A DNA stretch of 64,000 bases from Myxococcales bacterium (GTDB taxonomy: Bacteria; Myxococcota_A; Bradymonadia; UBA7976; UBA1532), in the NCBI GenBank assembly GCA_020633465.1, contig JACKDN010000003.1, positions 310,001 to 374,000 on the forward strand, written 5' to 3'. The first letter of the stretch is position 1; each line of letters opens with the position of its first letter. The translations under genes were made by a program, and so were the position numbers. The notes below the pieces were generated by a model that saw nothing but the letters and a program-made list of their open reading frames with translations, was not told where the DNA came from and did not search any database. Positions 49,969-58,548 of this stretch are shown piece after piece.

Positions 49969-50627
49969 CGGACGGCGCGGTGGGCGATCCGACCCCCTTC
50001 GGCGACGACGCGCGGCTGGTCGAGGCCTGCGTCGCGGGCGACGAGGCCGCTCGGCGCGCGCTGGTGCGCCGACACCACGCGGCCGTCCGGCGTTCGATCG
50101 CGTTCCTGCCCGTCGCGCGCACCGGGCGCGTGCGGCCGGAGGACGTCGAGGACGCGGTGCAGCAGGCCTTCATCGCCTTCTTCGCCCACGACGCGCGCAC
50201 GCTGGCCGGCTGGCGGGGCAACGCCTCGCTGCGCACCTACCTGTGTCGCGTGGGCGAGCGGGTGGCGCGGCGGCACTTCGATCGGGTGGTGCGCCTGCGC
50301 GGCCGGTTCCGGCTGGACCTCGACGCGCCCGATCCGAGCGGGGACGCGCGGCTCGACCGCATGGCGGACGAGGACGAGCCGACGCTCGACGCGCGCATCG
50401 CCGAGGCCGAGACGCGCGCCGAGCTGCGCGCGGCCATCCGCGGCGCGTTGAGCGAGAAGGGGCAGACCTACTACGACTACCTCTTCGTCGAGGAGCTGGA
50501 CGTGGGCGCGATCGCCGAGCGCGAGGGGACGAACCCCAACAACGTCTACCAGTGGAAGAACCGCATCGTGCAGGCGGCGCGCGCCGTCCTGGTGAAGGGC
50601 GGCTGGCTTTCCGGGGACGACACATAA
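49965..50627 (+). CDS. ECF-type RNA polymerase sigma factor
   Basis: A 220-residue sigma factor. Region 2 (about 45-100) has VEDAVQQAFIAFFAHDA, RTLAGWRGNASLRTYLCRVG and ERVARRHFDRV. Region 4 (about 155-215) has a helix-turn-helix (YDYLFVEELDVGAIAEREGT, NPNNVYQWKNRIVQAARAVL). There is no region 1.1 or 3. GTG 49965 overlaps the GTPase stop by 4 nt (GTGA), so it is coupled to it. The anti-sigma-like membrane protein follows 64 bp downstream. Its target promoters are unknown. Confidence 0.9.
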   Translation: MTDGAVGDPTPFGDDARLVEACVAGDEAARRALVRRHHAAVRRSIAFLPVARTGRVRPEDVEDAVQQAFIAFFAHDARTLAGWRGNASLRTYLCRVGERVARRHFDRVVRLRGRFRLDLDAPDPSGDARLDRMADEDEPTLDARIAEAETRAELRAAIRGALSEKGQTYYDYLFVEELDVGAIAEREGTNPNNVYQWKNRIVQAARAVLVKGGWLSGDDT

Positions 50628-50691
50628 GATCGCCGCGCTGGCGGCCCACTAGAGCAGACAGGGGCCGTTTGGGGCGCGGGACGAGAGGTAC

Positions 50692-51756
50692 ATGAGCGAA
50701 GCCCGGCACATCGACGACGAGGGCACGCCCGATCCGCAGGTCGAGGCGCTGCTCGACGCGCTGGCCGAGCCCCACGAAGGGCCGGCGCCGGCGTGGCTCG
50801 AGGCCCTCGACGCGTGGGTGCTGGTGGCGATCGTCTCGGGGCCGGATCTGCGGGTGGAGGACGTCGCCGACCTCGCCGCCGACGCCGCCGCCAGCGAGCC
50901 GGTCGGCGCGGGGCGCGTCGCCCTGGCCTGGACGCTCGGCGGCGCCCCGGCGGAGGACGCGGGCCCGGCGCGGGCCTGGCTGACGGCGCTGCGCGCGTGG
51001 GCCGCGGCCGACGCGCGTCGCCGGGTGGTGGCGGCCGCCGCGCCCGGGGCGTGCACGCCCACGGCCATCCTCGGCGAGGCCCCCGACGAGGCCGCGACGC
51101 TGTACCGCGCGACCGGCGAGCGGGCCGGTGGGGTGTGGGTCACCGCGGCCCTGCAGCCCGCGCTGCCCGGGCCGGCGGTCGCCGACGCGGGTGGCTGGTC
51201 GCTGCGCGGTGGGCCGGCGCCACGATCGCGCGCCGCGTGGATGGTGGGCGGGCTGGCCGCGCTCGCCGCGGCGATGATGTTCTTCACGCTGCGCCCGGAC
51301 ACCGCGCGGCAGGCGCCCGCGGGTGACATCTATCTGACCGGCGAGCGCGCCACCCGCGGCAGCGACGCCAGCGCGGTGCCCGGCGACGACGTGCTGCACG
51401 CCGACCGGGTGCGGGTGGTCGTCGACGCCGAAGGCGGCGCCTTCCTGTCGCTGGCCGTGCTGGACAGCGAGGGCAGCTTCGGCCTGCCCGACCCGACCTT
51501 GATCAACCGACCCATCGAGGGCGATGGGCGGGTGCAGGCCGTCTTCGTCGTCGAAGGGCCGGCCGGGCGCGAGCGCTTCGTCGCCCTGCTCACCTGGCAG
51601 CCGGTGGACGATCTCGCGGCGCTGCTGGCCCGGTCCGGCGCCCGGGGCGGCGACCGCGACGCCAAGGTGGCGGCGCTGCGCGAGAGCCTGAGGGGCCACG
51701 CGGGCGCCGGCGGCTTCACCCTCCTCGAGGCGGTCGAAGTCAAGCACGGACCATGA
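50692..51756 (+). CDS. Single-pass membrane protein, probable anti-sigma factor
   Basis: A 354-residue protein. Residues 1-178 are cytoplasmic, acidic and helical, with no zinc-binding anti-sigma motif. One transmembrane helix follows (about 182-200, WMVGGLAALAAAMMFFTL). Residues 205-354 are extracytoplasmic and beta-rich (GDDVLHADRVRVVVDAEGGA, FLSLAVLDSEGSFGLPD). The topology and position directly after an ECF sigma gene suggest an anti-sigma factor, but the sequence match is not decisive. Its stop overlaps the CHAT start (ATGA). GAGAGG precedes ATG 50692. Confidence 0.75.
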   Translation: MSEARHIDDEGTPDPQVEALLDALAEPHEGPAPAWLEALDAWVLVAIVSGPDLRVEDVADLAADAAASEPVGAGRVALAWTLGGAPAEDAGPARAWLTALRAWAAADARRRVVAAAAPGACTPTAILGEAPDEAATLYRATGERAGGVWVTAALQPALPGPAVADAGGWSLRGGPAPRSRAAWMVGGLAALAAAMMFFTLRPDTARQAPAGDIYLTGERATRGSDASAVPGDDVLHADRVRVVVDAEGGAFLSLAVLDSEGSFGLPDPTLINRPIEGDGRVQAVFVVEGPAGRERFVALLTWQPVDDLAALLARSGARGGDRDAKVAALRESLRGHAGAGGFTLLEAVEVKHGP

Positions 51757-54278
51757 CCACCCGTCGCCCAGCCGGCGGCCCGGGGCGTCGTGCGGACGCC
51801 GCGCGGGCGCCGTGGATCTGCGCGCTGGCGGTCGCGCTGCTCGCGGCGCTGTCGGGCTGTCGCGACGCACCCCACCCCTACGCCGAGGCCGAGGCCGCCT
51901 ACGCGCGGGCCGACTTCCGCGCGGCCGTGGTCGGCTATCGCGCCGCGCTGACGCGCGACGACGCGCCGGTGCCCGCGCACGTGGTGCGCGCGCGACTGGG
52001 GCTGGCCCTGCGCAAGGTGGGCGACAACGGCGCCGCCGAGCAGGTGCTCAGCGCGGCGATCGCCGAGGCCGAGGCGGCCGACGACGGGCACCAGGCGGCG
52101 CTGGCGCGCCGGTACCTGGGCCGGCTGTACGCCGACACCGGGCGGCCGGACGACGCGCAGGCCGCCTACGACGCCGCGCTGGCCTGGCACCGCGCGCACG
52201 GCCCCCCCTCCGACGTGTTGAAGCTGCAGATCCAGCGGGCCGGGCTGGCCTGGGTGCAGGGCGATCTCGAGACGGCGTACGCCGCCTACCTCGACGCGCA
52301 CGGGCGCGCGCAGGTGGCCGAGCAGCCGGCGCTGCGCGGCATGGCCCTCGACGGCATGGCGCTGTTGGTGGGCCAGGTGGGCGCCTTCGAGGACGCCGAG
52401 GGGCTGCTCGATCAGGCGGCGCTGCTGTACGCGCGCGCCGGGCGGCTGGACGTCGCCGCGCAGTCGCGGGCCAACGCGGCCGTGTTCGCGGCGATGGCGG
52501 GGGATCACGCCGAGGCGGCCCGGCGGGCGACCGAGGCGCTGAGCGCGGCGCAGGGGCAGGGCTTCGCGCTGGTCGAGGCGCAGGCCCAGGTGGCGTTGGC
52601 GCACGCGCGCTACGGCCTGGGCGAGGTGGCGGCCGGTCGGGCGGCGGCGGCCGCGGGCCTGGCGGCGGTGCAGGCCGCCTCGCTCGACGCGGGGCTGCAG
52701 GTGCAGGCTCGGCTGGCGGTGTGTCGGGGCGCGCTGTTGGCGCACGACGACGCCGCCTTCGAGGCGTGCGCGGCCTCGCTGAGTGGCGCCGAGCTGCCGG
52801 CCGAGGCCGCGGGTGTGCTGGCCGGGTTCGAGGCCCGCCGGGCGCTGCGCGGCGGAGACGCCGCGGCCGCCGAAGCGGCCCTGGCCCGCGCGGTCGAGGC
52901 CTACGAGCGGGCGCGCGACGCCGTCGGCGCGCTCGATCTGGCCGGCTGGTTCGTGGCCGAGCGGGCCTGGGTGTACGAGGCGCTGATCGATCTGCGCGCG
53001 GGCCGCAGCGACTACCCCGGCGCCCTGGCCGTGGTGGATCGGGCGAAGGGCCGGGCGTTCACCGAGGCGCTCCTGGGCGATCGGCCCGACGAGCAGGGCC
53101 CCGACGGCCTGCCTGCGCCGCGCGCGATGGAGCGGGCGGTGAACCTGGCGGCGCTGCGCCGCCCGGCCGCGGCGGCCCGCGCCGGCGAGGTGCCGGCGGA
53201 CGTCGCGGTGATCGAGGTGTTCCTGCTGCCGGACGCCTGGTGGGTGTTCTACACGCGCGACGGGGCCACGCGCGGCGTGCGCCACCCCGAGGGGCGCGCC
53301 GAGGTCGAAGCGAAGGTGGAGGCGGTGCTCGACGCCGTCCGCGTGGGCAGCGCCCGCTGGCGAGCCCCCGCCCGCTGGCTGGCGCAGCGGCTCGTGGCCC
53401 CCTTCGCGGCGGATCTGCTGGGCGACGCGGCGCCGCGGGCGTTGGCCGTCTTGCCGCACGGGGCGCTGCACCACCTGCCCTTCGAGCTGCTGCCGGCCGG
53501 TGACGCGCTGCTGGTGGATCGGCTGCCGGTCTTCAGCGCCGCCAACCGGGCGGCCCTGGGCGCCGCCTTCGCCGGCCCCGCGCCGTCGCCGCCCCGGTCG
53601 GTGCTGGCCGTCGGCGATCCCATCGGGGATCTGCCCGGCGCGCGGCTGGAGGTCGACGAGGTGGCGCGCGCGTTCGCGACGGCGAAGACGCTCACCGGCG
53701 TCGAGGCGCGCGAAGGGGCGGTGCGGCGCGCGCTGGCGGGGGCCGACGTGGTGCACTTCGCGGTGCACGGCGTGCGCCCGGCGCCGCACGCGCCCGCCTA
53801 CCTCGAGCTGCAGCGGGACGGTCGGCACGACGGGCGGCTGTACGCCGACGAGCTGGCGACGCTGCCGGTGCAGGCGCGCCTCGTGACGCTGTCGGTGTGC
53901 GACTCGGCGCGGGGGCGGGCCAACCGGGGGGACGAGATCGTCGGCGTGGTCGACCGCGCCTTCCTGCTCGGCGGCGCGCGGACGGTGGTCGCCAGCCGGT
54001 GGCCGGTGCACGACGCGGCCAGCGTGTTGTTCATGCGCGTCTTCTACGCCCAGCTGTTCCGCACCGACGCGCTGACGGCCTTCCACCGCGCCCAGCAGGC
54101 CCTGCGCCGGGGCGAGCTGCGCCCGGACGCGCTGGGCGAGCAGGTGGTCGCCGCGCTCGGCACCTCGCGCGCCGCGATGTTCCGCGGCGTGCGGCCGGCC
54201 CGCTTCGGTCAGGACGCCTCGGACTTCACGCACCCCTACTTCTGGGCGGCGTTCACCCTGCGGGGCGATCCGCGCTGA
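51753..54278 (+). CDS. CHAT-protease lipoprotein with TPR repeats
   Basis: An 841-residue protein. The N-terminal signal ends in the lipobox LSGC (about 33-36), so it should be membrane-anchored outside the cytoplasm. Residues 50-480 are TPR-like helices (AEAEAAYARADFRAAVVGYR, AGLAWVQGDLETAYAAYLDA). Residues 560-840 form a CHAT caspase-like domain with the catalytic His in VVHFAVHG (about 672) and Cys in LSVCDSARG (about 716), then GVVDRAFLLGGARTVVASRW. Both dyad residues are present, so it should be active. It starts in the stop of the anti-sigma-like gene (ATGA). Confidence 0.9.
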   Translation: MTTRRPAGGPGRRADAARAPWICALAVALLAALSGCRDAPHPYAEAEAAYARADFRAAVVGYRAALTRDDAPVPAHVVRARLGLALRKVGDNGAAEQVLSAAIAEAEAADDGHQAALARRYLGRLYADTGRPDDAQAAYDAALAWHRAHGPPSDVLKLQIQRAGLAWVQGDLETAYAAYLDAHGRAQVAEQPALRGMALDGMALLVGQVGAFEDAEGLLDQAALLYARAGRLDVAAQSRANAAVFAAMAGDHAEAARRATEALSAAQGQGFALVEAQAQVALAHARYGLGEVAAGRAAAAAGLAAVQAASLDAGLQVQARLAVCRGALLAHDDAAFEACAASLSGAELPAEAAGVLAGFEARRALRGGDAAAAEAALARAVEAYERARDAVGALDLAGWFVAERAWVYEALIDLRAGRSDYPGALAVVDRAKGRAFTEALLGDRPDEQGPDGLPAPRAMERAVNLAALRRPAAAARAGEVPADVAVIEVFLLPDAWWVFYTRDGATRGVRHPEGRAEVEAKVEAVLDAVRVGSARWRAPARWLAQRLVAPFAADLLGDAAPRALAVLPHGALHHLPFELLPAGDALLVDRLPVFSAANRAALGAAFAGPAPSPPRSVLAVGDPIGDLPGARLEVDEVARAFATAKTLTGVEAREGAVRRALAGADVVHFAVHGVRPAPHAPAYLELQRDGRHDGRLYADELATLPVQARLVTLSVCDSARGRANRGDEIVGVVDRAFLLGGARTVVASRWPVHDAASVLFMRVFYAQLFRTDALTAFHRAQQALRRGELRPDALGEQVVAALGTSRAAMFRGVRPARFGQDASDFTHPYFWAAFTLRGDPR

Positions 54279-54331
54279 ACCCGGACGACGGGGAAGTCGC
54301 CGCGCCGCGGCGCCGCGTCTATGCTGGCGCG

Positions 54332-55822
54332 ATGGCGCTGTCGCTGCACGACTGGCTGGACGATCTCGAGCGCCGCGCGAGCGCCCGCGGACGCACCGGC
54401 GTGGCGCTCACCCTGCGGGCGATCTCGCTGACCTCGGAGATCGGCCGCCAGCTCGTCGGCGATCAGGCCCTGCGCACGGCGGCCGCCCTGGCCTTCACCA
54501 CCATCTTGTCGATGGTGCCGCTGATGGCGGTGTCGTTCGGCATCATGAAGGCCATCGTGCCCAACGAGGAGCTCGCCGGCCGCGTGCGCGGTTGGCTGCT
54601 GCACTCGCTGCTCGCCGACAGCGTCGGCGAGGTGACGGGCATCCTCGACAGCTTCCTCGAGCGCGCCCAGGGCGGCGCGATCGGCCTGGTCGGCTTCGTC
54701 TTCCTGCTGGTGACCGCGCTCTCGCTGTTCCTGTCCATCGAGCGGGCGTTCAACCGTATCTGGCGGGTGCCCACCAGCCGCCCGCTGCACCGCCGGCTGG
54801 TCACGTTCTACAGCGTGATCACGCTGGCGCCGGCGCTGGTCGGCCTGGGCTTCGTCGTCGCCCGCTGGATGCAGGCCGGCCTCGACGCGATGCCCTTCGG
54901 GTTCACGCTGGGCGCGCAGTTCATCAACTTCTGCCTCGAGGTGTCGGCGCTGCTGCTGATGTACCGCCTGTTGCCGCACGCGCAGGTGCAGTGGCGCGTG
55001 GCGCTGCTGGGCGCCATCTGGGCGGCCACGATGATCGCCGCCTCGAAGTGGGGGTTCAACACCTACATCGACTCGATCTACACCGGATCGGTCCAGTCGA
55101 AGATCTACGGCTCGTTCGCCCTGATCCCGGTCTTCTTCATCTGGGTGTACCTGGCGTGGATCATCGTGCTCGGCGGCGTCGAGCTGGCCTACATGGTGCA
55201 AAACCGCCACGCGCTGACGCGCGCGATGCTGCACCGCCGGCGCGGCCCGGACCAGCGTCTGGTGTCACCGCCCACCGGCTATCTGGTGGCGCGGGTGTTC
55301 TTCGAGATCGCCCGCCGCTTCCGCACCGAGGGCGGCGGCCTGCCGCTGCAGACCATCGCGGCGCGCCTGCAGATCGAGCTCGACGAGGTCGAGCCCGCGC
55401 TCCGCATCCTGCGCGACAGCGGCCTGGTGCTGCAGGTGGACGGGGGGGAGGCCCACGGCGAGCTGGTGCCGTCGCGGCCGCTCGATCAGGTGAAGCTGCG
55501 CCAGCTGATGGCGCTGTGCGACGACATCGGCTATCAGCCGGGCGAGCTGCCCGTCGAGGGGGTGGAGGCGCTCGAAGAGCACCTGGTGCGCGCCCGCACC
55601 GCGCACCGCGCCGCGCTCGAACGGTCGGTCGCGTCGTTCCTCGACGCGCAGGTGGGCGTGCCGTGGCGGTCGAAGTCGTCGGCGCCCCCGGCCGCGCCCC
55701 GGGACGAGGCCCACACCCCCTTCCCTCGCGCGCCCGGCGACGACGGTGGCGCCCCGGCGGCCGACGACGCGCCCGCGCCCGGGGGCGACGTCACTCCGCC
55801 TGCCAGTCACACGGCTTCTTGA
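54332..55822 (+). CDS. YihY/BrkB-family membrane protein with C-terminal winged-helix-like domain
   Basis: A 496-residue protein. Six transmembrane helices lie in residues 30-290, with the family motifs ALAFTTILSMVPLMAV, SIERAFNRIWRV, WGFNTYIDSIYTGSVQSKIY and IPVFFIWVYLAWIIVLGG. A cytoplasmic region (about 305-400) looks like a winged helix (LQTIAARLQIELDEVEPALR), known in some YihY proteins, and the end is Pro/Ala-rich. The family was once called ribonuclease BN but is not one. ATG 54332 has TATGCT only 6 bases upstream and no clear ribosome site. The last 32 bp overlap the next gene on the opposite strand. Confidence 0.9.
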   Translation: MALSLHDWLDDLERRASARGRTGVALTLRAISLTSEIGRQLVGDQALRTAAALAFTTILSMVPLMAVSFGIMKAIVPNEELAGRVRGWLLHSLLADSVGEVTGILDSFLERAQGGAIGLVGFVFLLVTALSLFLSIERAFNRIWRVPTSRPLHRRLVTFYSVITLAPALVGLGFVVARWMQAGLDAMPFGFTLGAQFINFCLEVSALLLMYRLLPHAQVQWRVALLGAIWAATMIAASKWGFNTYIDSIYTGSVQSKIYGSFALIPVFFIWVYLAWIIVLGGVELAYMVQNRHALTRAMLHRRRGPDQRLVSPPTGYLVARVFFEIARRFRTEGGGLPLQTIAARLQIELDEVEPALRILRDSGLVLQVDGGEAHGELVPSRPLDQVKLRQLMALCDDIGYQPGELPVEGVEALEEHLVRARTAHRAALERSVASFLDAQVGVPWRSKSSAPPAAPRDEAHTPFPRAPGDDGGAPAADDAPAPGGDVTPPASHTAS

Positions 55823-56447
55823 TGGGGTTGCCGTCCTTGTCCTTCTCGGGCGGCGCCATCTTGTCGAGCGGCACGACCTCCATGATGCGCACCACGTCGT
55901 CCTTGCAGGCCTTCTTGTCCTTGATGTGCTTGTCGTCGCATTTCAGCTGCACCGTGTCGGCGATGCCGTTCTTCGAGATGCCGTAGCTGGCGGTCACCTC
56001 GTAGGTGCCCGGCGGCAGCGACCAGAAGGTGAACTCGTCCGCCCAGTCGCCCTCGGGGATCTCGCGGGCGAGGTGCATCAGGTGCTCCTTCTTGGTCTCG
56101 GTGTTCTTCGCGACCACGGTGCCGATCGACTCGATGGTGTTCTTGTAGACCGGGCAGATGCGCACGGTCAGCCGGCCCTCGCCGGGCTTGGTGGTCTGCT
56201 TCTTCTTCACCGCCTCGGCGCGCGCCTTCTGCTTGGCCTCGTCCTTGGCCTTCTTCATCGCGGCCAGCTCGGCGGCCGTGCGCTCGCCCTTCTGGCAGGT
56301 CTTCTCCTTGCAGATGAACCCCTTGGCGCAGTCGTCGTCGCTCTCGCACGACGCGGCCGTGTGGAACTTGCTCTTGTCGGGCTCGGCGGGGCCGCAGGCC
56401 GACGCGGCCAGACCGAGGATCATCGGGAGCAGCAGGCGCGGGCGCAT
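55791..56447 (-). CDS. Lipoprotein with Cys-rich and Lys-rich segments
   Basis: A 218-residue protein. I use ATG 56447, preceded by GAGAGG, rather than ATG 56459. The signal ends near LAASACGP (Cys about 18). A short Cys-rich unit follows (CESDDDCAKGFICKEKTC), of a type common in myxobacterial surface proteins. Then there is a charged Lys/Ala helix of about 35 residues and a beta-rich C-terminal domain (GEGRLTVRICPVYKNTI, TFWSLPPGTYEVTASYG). The function is unknown. The Lys-rich section uses AAG almost only. It overlaps the YihY gene by 32 bp at its 3' end. Confidence 0.8.
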   Translation of the reverse strand: MRPRLLLPMILGLAASACGPAEPDKSKFHTAASCESDDDCAKGFICKEKTCQKGERTAAELAAMKKAKDEAKQKARAEAVKKKQTTKPGEGRLTVRICPVYKNTIESIGTVVAKNTETKKEHLMHLAREIPEGDWADEFTFWSLPPGTYEVTASYGISKNGIADTVQLKCDDKHIKDKKACKDDVVRIMEVVPLDKMAPPEKDKDGNPIKKPCDWQAE

Positions 56448-56478
56448 GGGACCTCTCATCGGGCAGGTGACGGGGCGG

Positions 56479-58481
56479 TCAACCTAACGCATGCAGGTCG
56501 TCGGCGCGAGGGACCGTGAACCCGATCCGGCGCCCGACGTCGGCCGGCCGGTCGTCGGTCAGCCGCCCGCCGTGGCGGGCAGCGACGCGCGCGGCGAGCG
56601 CGTGCAGGGCGGCGGGGCCGACGGGCGCCCAGGCCTCGGCCGCGGGCAGGGCGCGGCCCGGCCCGGTGTCGCTGACCCACACCTGCCAGCGGCCGCGGCC
56701 CCCGCCCAGCGCGACGGTGATCTGGCGCGGCCCCGCCCAGTCGGCCAGCGCGTCGAGCGCGTCGCGCACCAGCAGCACCAGCAGCAGCCGAACCGCGGCG
56801 GCGTCGCCCTGCGCGCGGGCGGTCGCCTCGGGCTCGACCACCGCCAGCACCACCTGCCGGGCGTCGGCCTCGGCGGCCAGCAGCGTGGCGACCTCGGTCA
56901 GCAGGGCGCCGAGATCGAAGGGCGCCGCGGGCGCGCCTGGCGCGGGCGTGCGCCACGTCGCCGAGCAGCGCGTCGAGGGTGTCCGCGGCCGCGGCGGCCT
57001 CGGCGTCGCCCCCGCGCCCGGCGGCGCAGCACGGTCAGCCAGGGTGCACCGCGCGCTCGGTGGCGCGCGCGGCCGCGCTCAGGCCCTCGGCCCGGTGGGC
57101 GGCGCCGAGCGCGCGCTCGGTCGTCAAGCTGCGCGCCAGCCGGTCGGCCCACCACTGCGGATCGACGGCCGCGCCCAGCGGCGCCGCGAGGCGGGCGACC
57201 AGCCGGTACGTCGCGCCGTCCGGCGGGCGCCCGTCGGCCCGCCGGCCGATGCGCAGCACGCCGACGAGCGCGATCCCGCGCGTGCAGGGCACCACCAGCG
57301 CGGCGTCGCCGACCAGGGCCTGCTCCTGCGGGGTCAGCGGCGCCGCGCGCAGCGCCTCGGCGGGCACCGGCGCCTCGTAGGCCGCCAGCAACGTCAGCAG
57401 CCGACCTTGGGGCGAGACGCGGTGCGCCCGGGCGGGCGCCGCGGCCAGCGGGCGCAGCACGCCGTGCCCCTCGTGCACGAGGTAGCTGGCGTCTCGCACG
57501 CCCAGCGCGTCGATCAGCTCGGCTCGCAGCCGCGCGGCGGCCTCGCCGGCGTCCGTGGCCGCGCCCAGCGCGTCGGGCAGGGCCGCCAGGCGCGCGGCGG
57601 CCGAGGCGGCGCGGGGCCGCAGCGCCCGCTCGAGCCACCCGGCGCAGCGATCGCGGACGAGGCCCCAGGACAGCAGGCCGATCGCCACGCCCGCCCCGCC
57701 GAGCACCGCGCCGAGGCCAGGGGCGGCGGCGTCGCCGACCGCGGTCAGGGCCCACGCCGCGGTCGCCAACGCCACGCCGGCCAACAGTTCGAGCGCCGCG
57801 CGGCCGATCAGCGCGTCGGCGTCCAGCAGGCGCAGCTTCAGCGTCGCCGCGGTCAGGCCCAGCGCGAAGGCGGCGTCGCCCAGCGCCGCGATGGCCGGCC
57901 CGCGGGTCCACCGACCCCCACCCCGACCGCGCCGGCCAGGGCGCCGGCGCCGGCGCCGGCGGACAGCCACACCGCCTGTCGCCGGGGGTGAGCGCGTCGG
58001 CGCCGGCGACCGCCCAGGCGCAGGCCAGCGCGCCGAGGGTCAGCGCCCCGGCGCTGCCGACGCCGGCGGCGATGCCGACGACGGCGCCCAGCCCGCTGGC
58101 GACCGCGATGGCGAGGCCGCGCCGGCCGCCCAGCAGGCCAGCGCCGGCGGCGACGGCCCACGCGGCGCCGGCCGCCTGCAGCAGGCGACCCGGCGTCGCG
58201 CGCCCGGCGCCGACGGTCGGGGCCTCGACCAGCCAGCCCGCGCCCAGCAGCAGCAGGCCCACCACCGCGGCGATCGCGGCGGCGTCCTCGGCGCGCCGCA
58301 GGCTGATCAGCAGGGCGCAGCCGAGGGCGATCAGGCCGGCGACGAAGGGGAGCGCGGCCGACGCCGCCAGCGGCGCCCACTCGGCGCCGGGGACGCGCAG
58401 CGCGCGGGCGAGGGCGGCCGCGAAGCCCGCGAGGGCGGCGGCCGCGAGCAGGAAGGCCAGCGTGCGCAGGCCGACGCGCAC
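56479..58481 (-). pseudogene. Sensor histidine-kinase-like gene with several frame breaks
   Basis: Pieces in three frames form one protein. N-terminal part (58481 to about 57980): about six transmembrane helices (TLAFLLAAAALAGFAAALA, GLIALGCALLISLRRA). A second frame supplies LSAGAGAGALAGAVGVGVGG. A third frame (about 57910-57040) gives two helices and a GAF-like domain (ELIDALGVRDASYLVHEGHG, EQALVGDAALVVPCTRGIAL). Then LTVLRRRA and DTLDALLGDVAHAR resemble the dimerisation helix, and PFDLGALLTEVATLLAAEA with VWVSDTGPG and ALAARVAARHGG form an HATPase domain ending at 56479. I count five breaks near 57978, 57912, 57043, 57015 and 56930. The first three fit single missing bases in C or G runs. 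Error or decay cannot be separated. Confidence 0.7.
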
Positions 58482-58548
58482 GGCCTCAGCGCCCCCGGCG
58501 GGGGCTGGGCGCGGCGCGCCTGCGGGGTGCCGGAGGACGCACGGGCGA

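Noticed and set aside
46748..54278. Type III-E CRISPR (Craspase) locus
   Set aside because: CHAT, TPR and sigma modules are present, but there are no repeats, no Cas7-like or gRAMP gene and no Csx30/31-like protein. Only the analogy is kept.
54332..55822. Ribonuclease BN
   Set aside because: The YihY family was annotated this way in the past, but RNase BN is a different protein; no nuclease motif is present.
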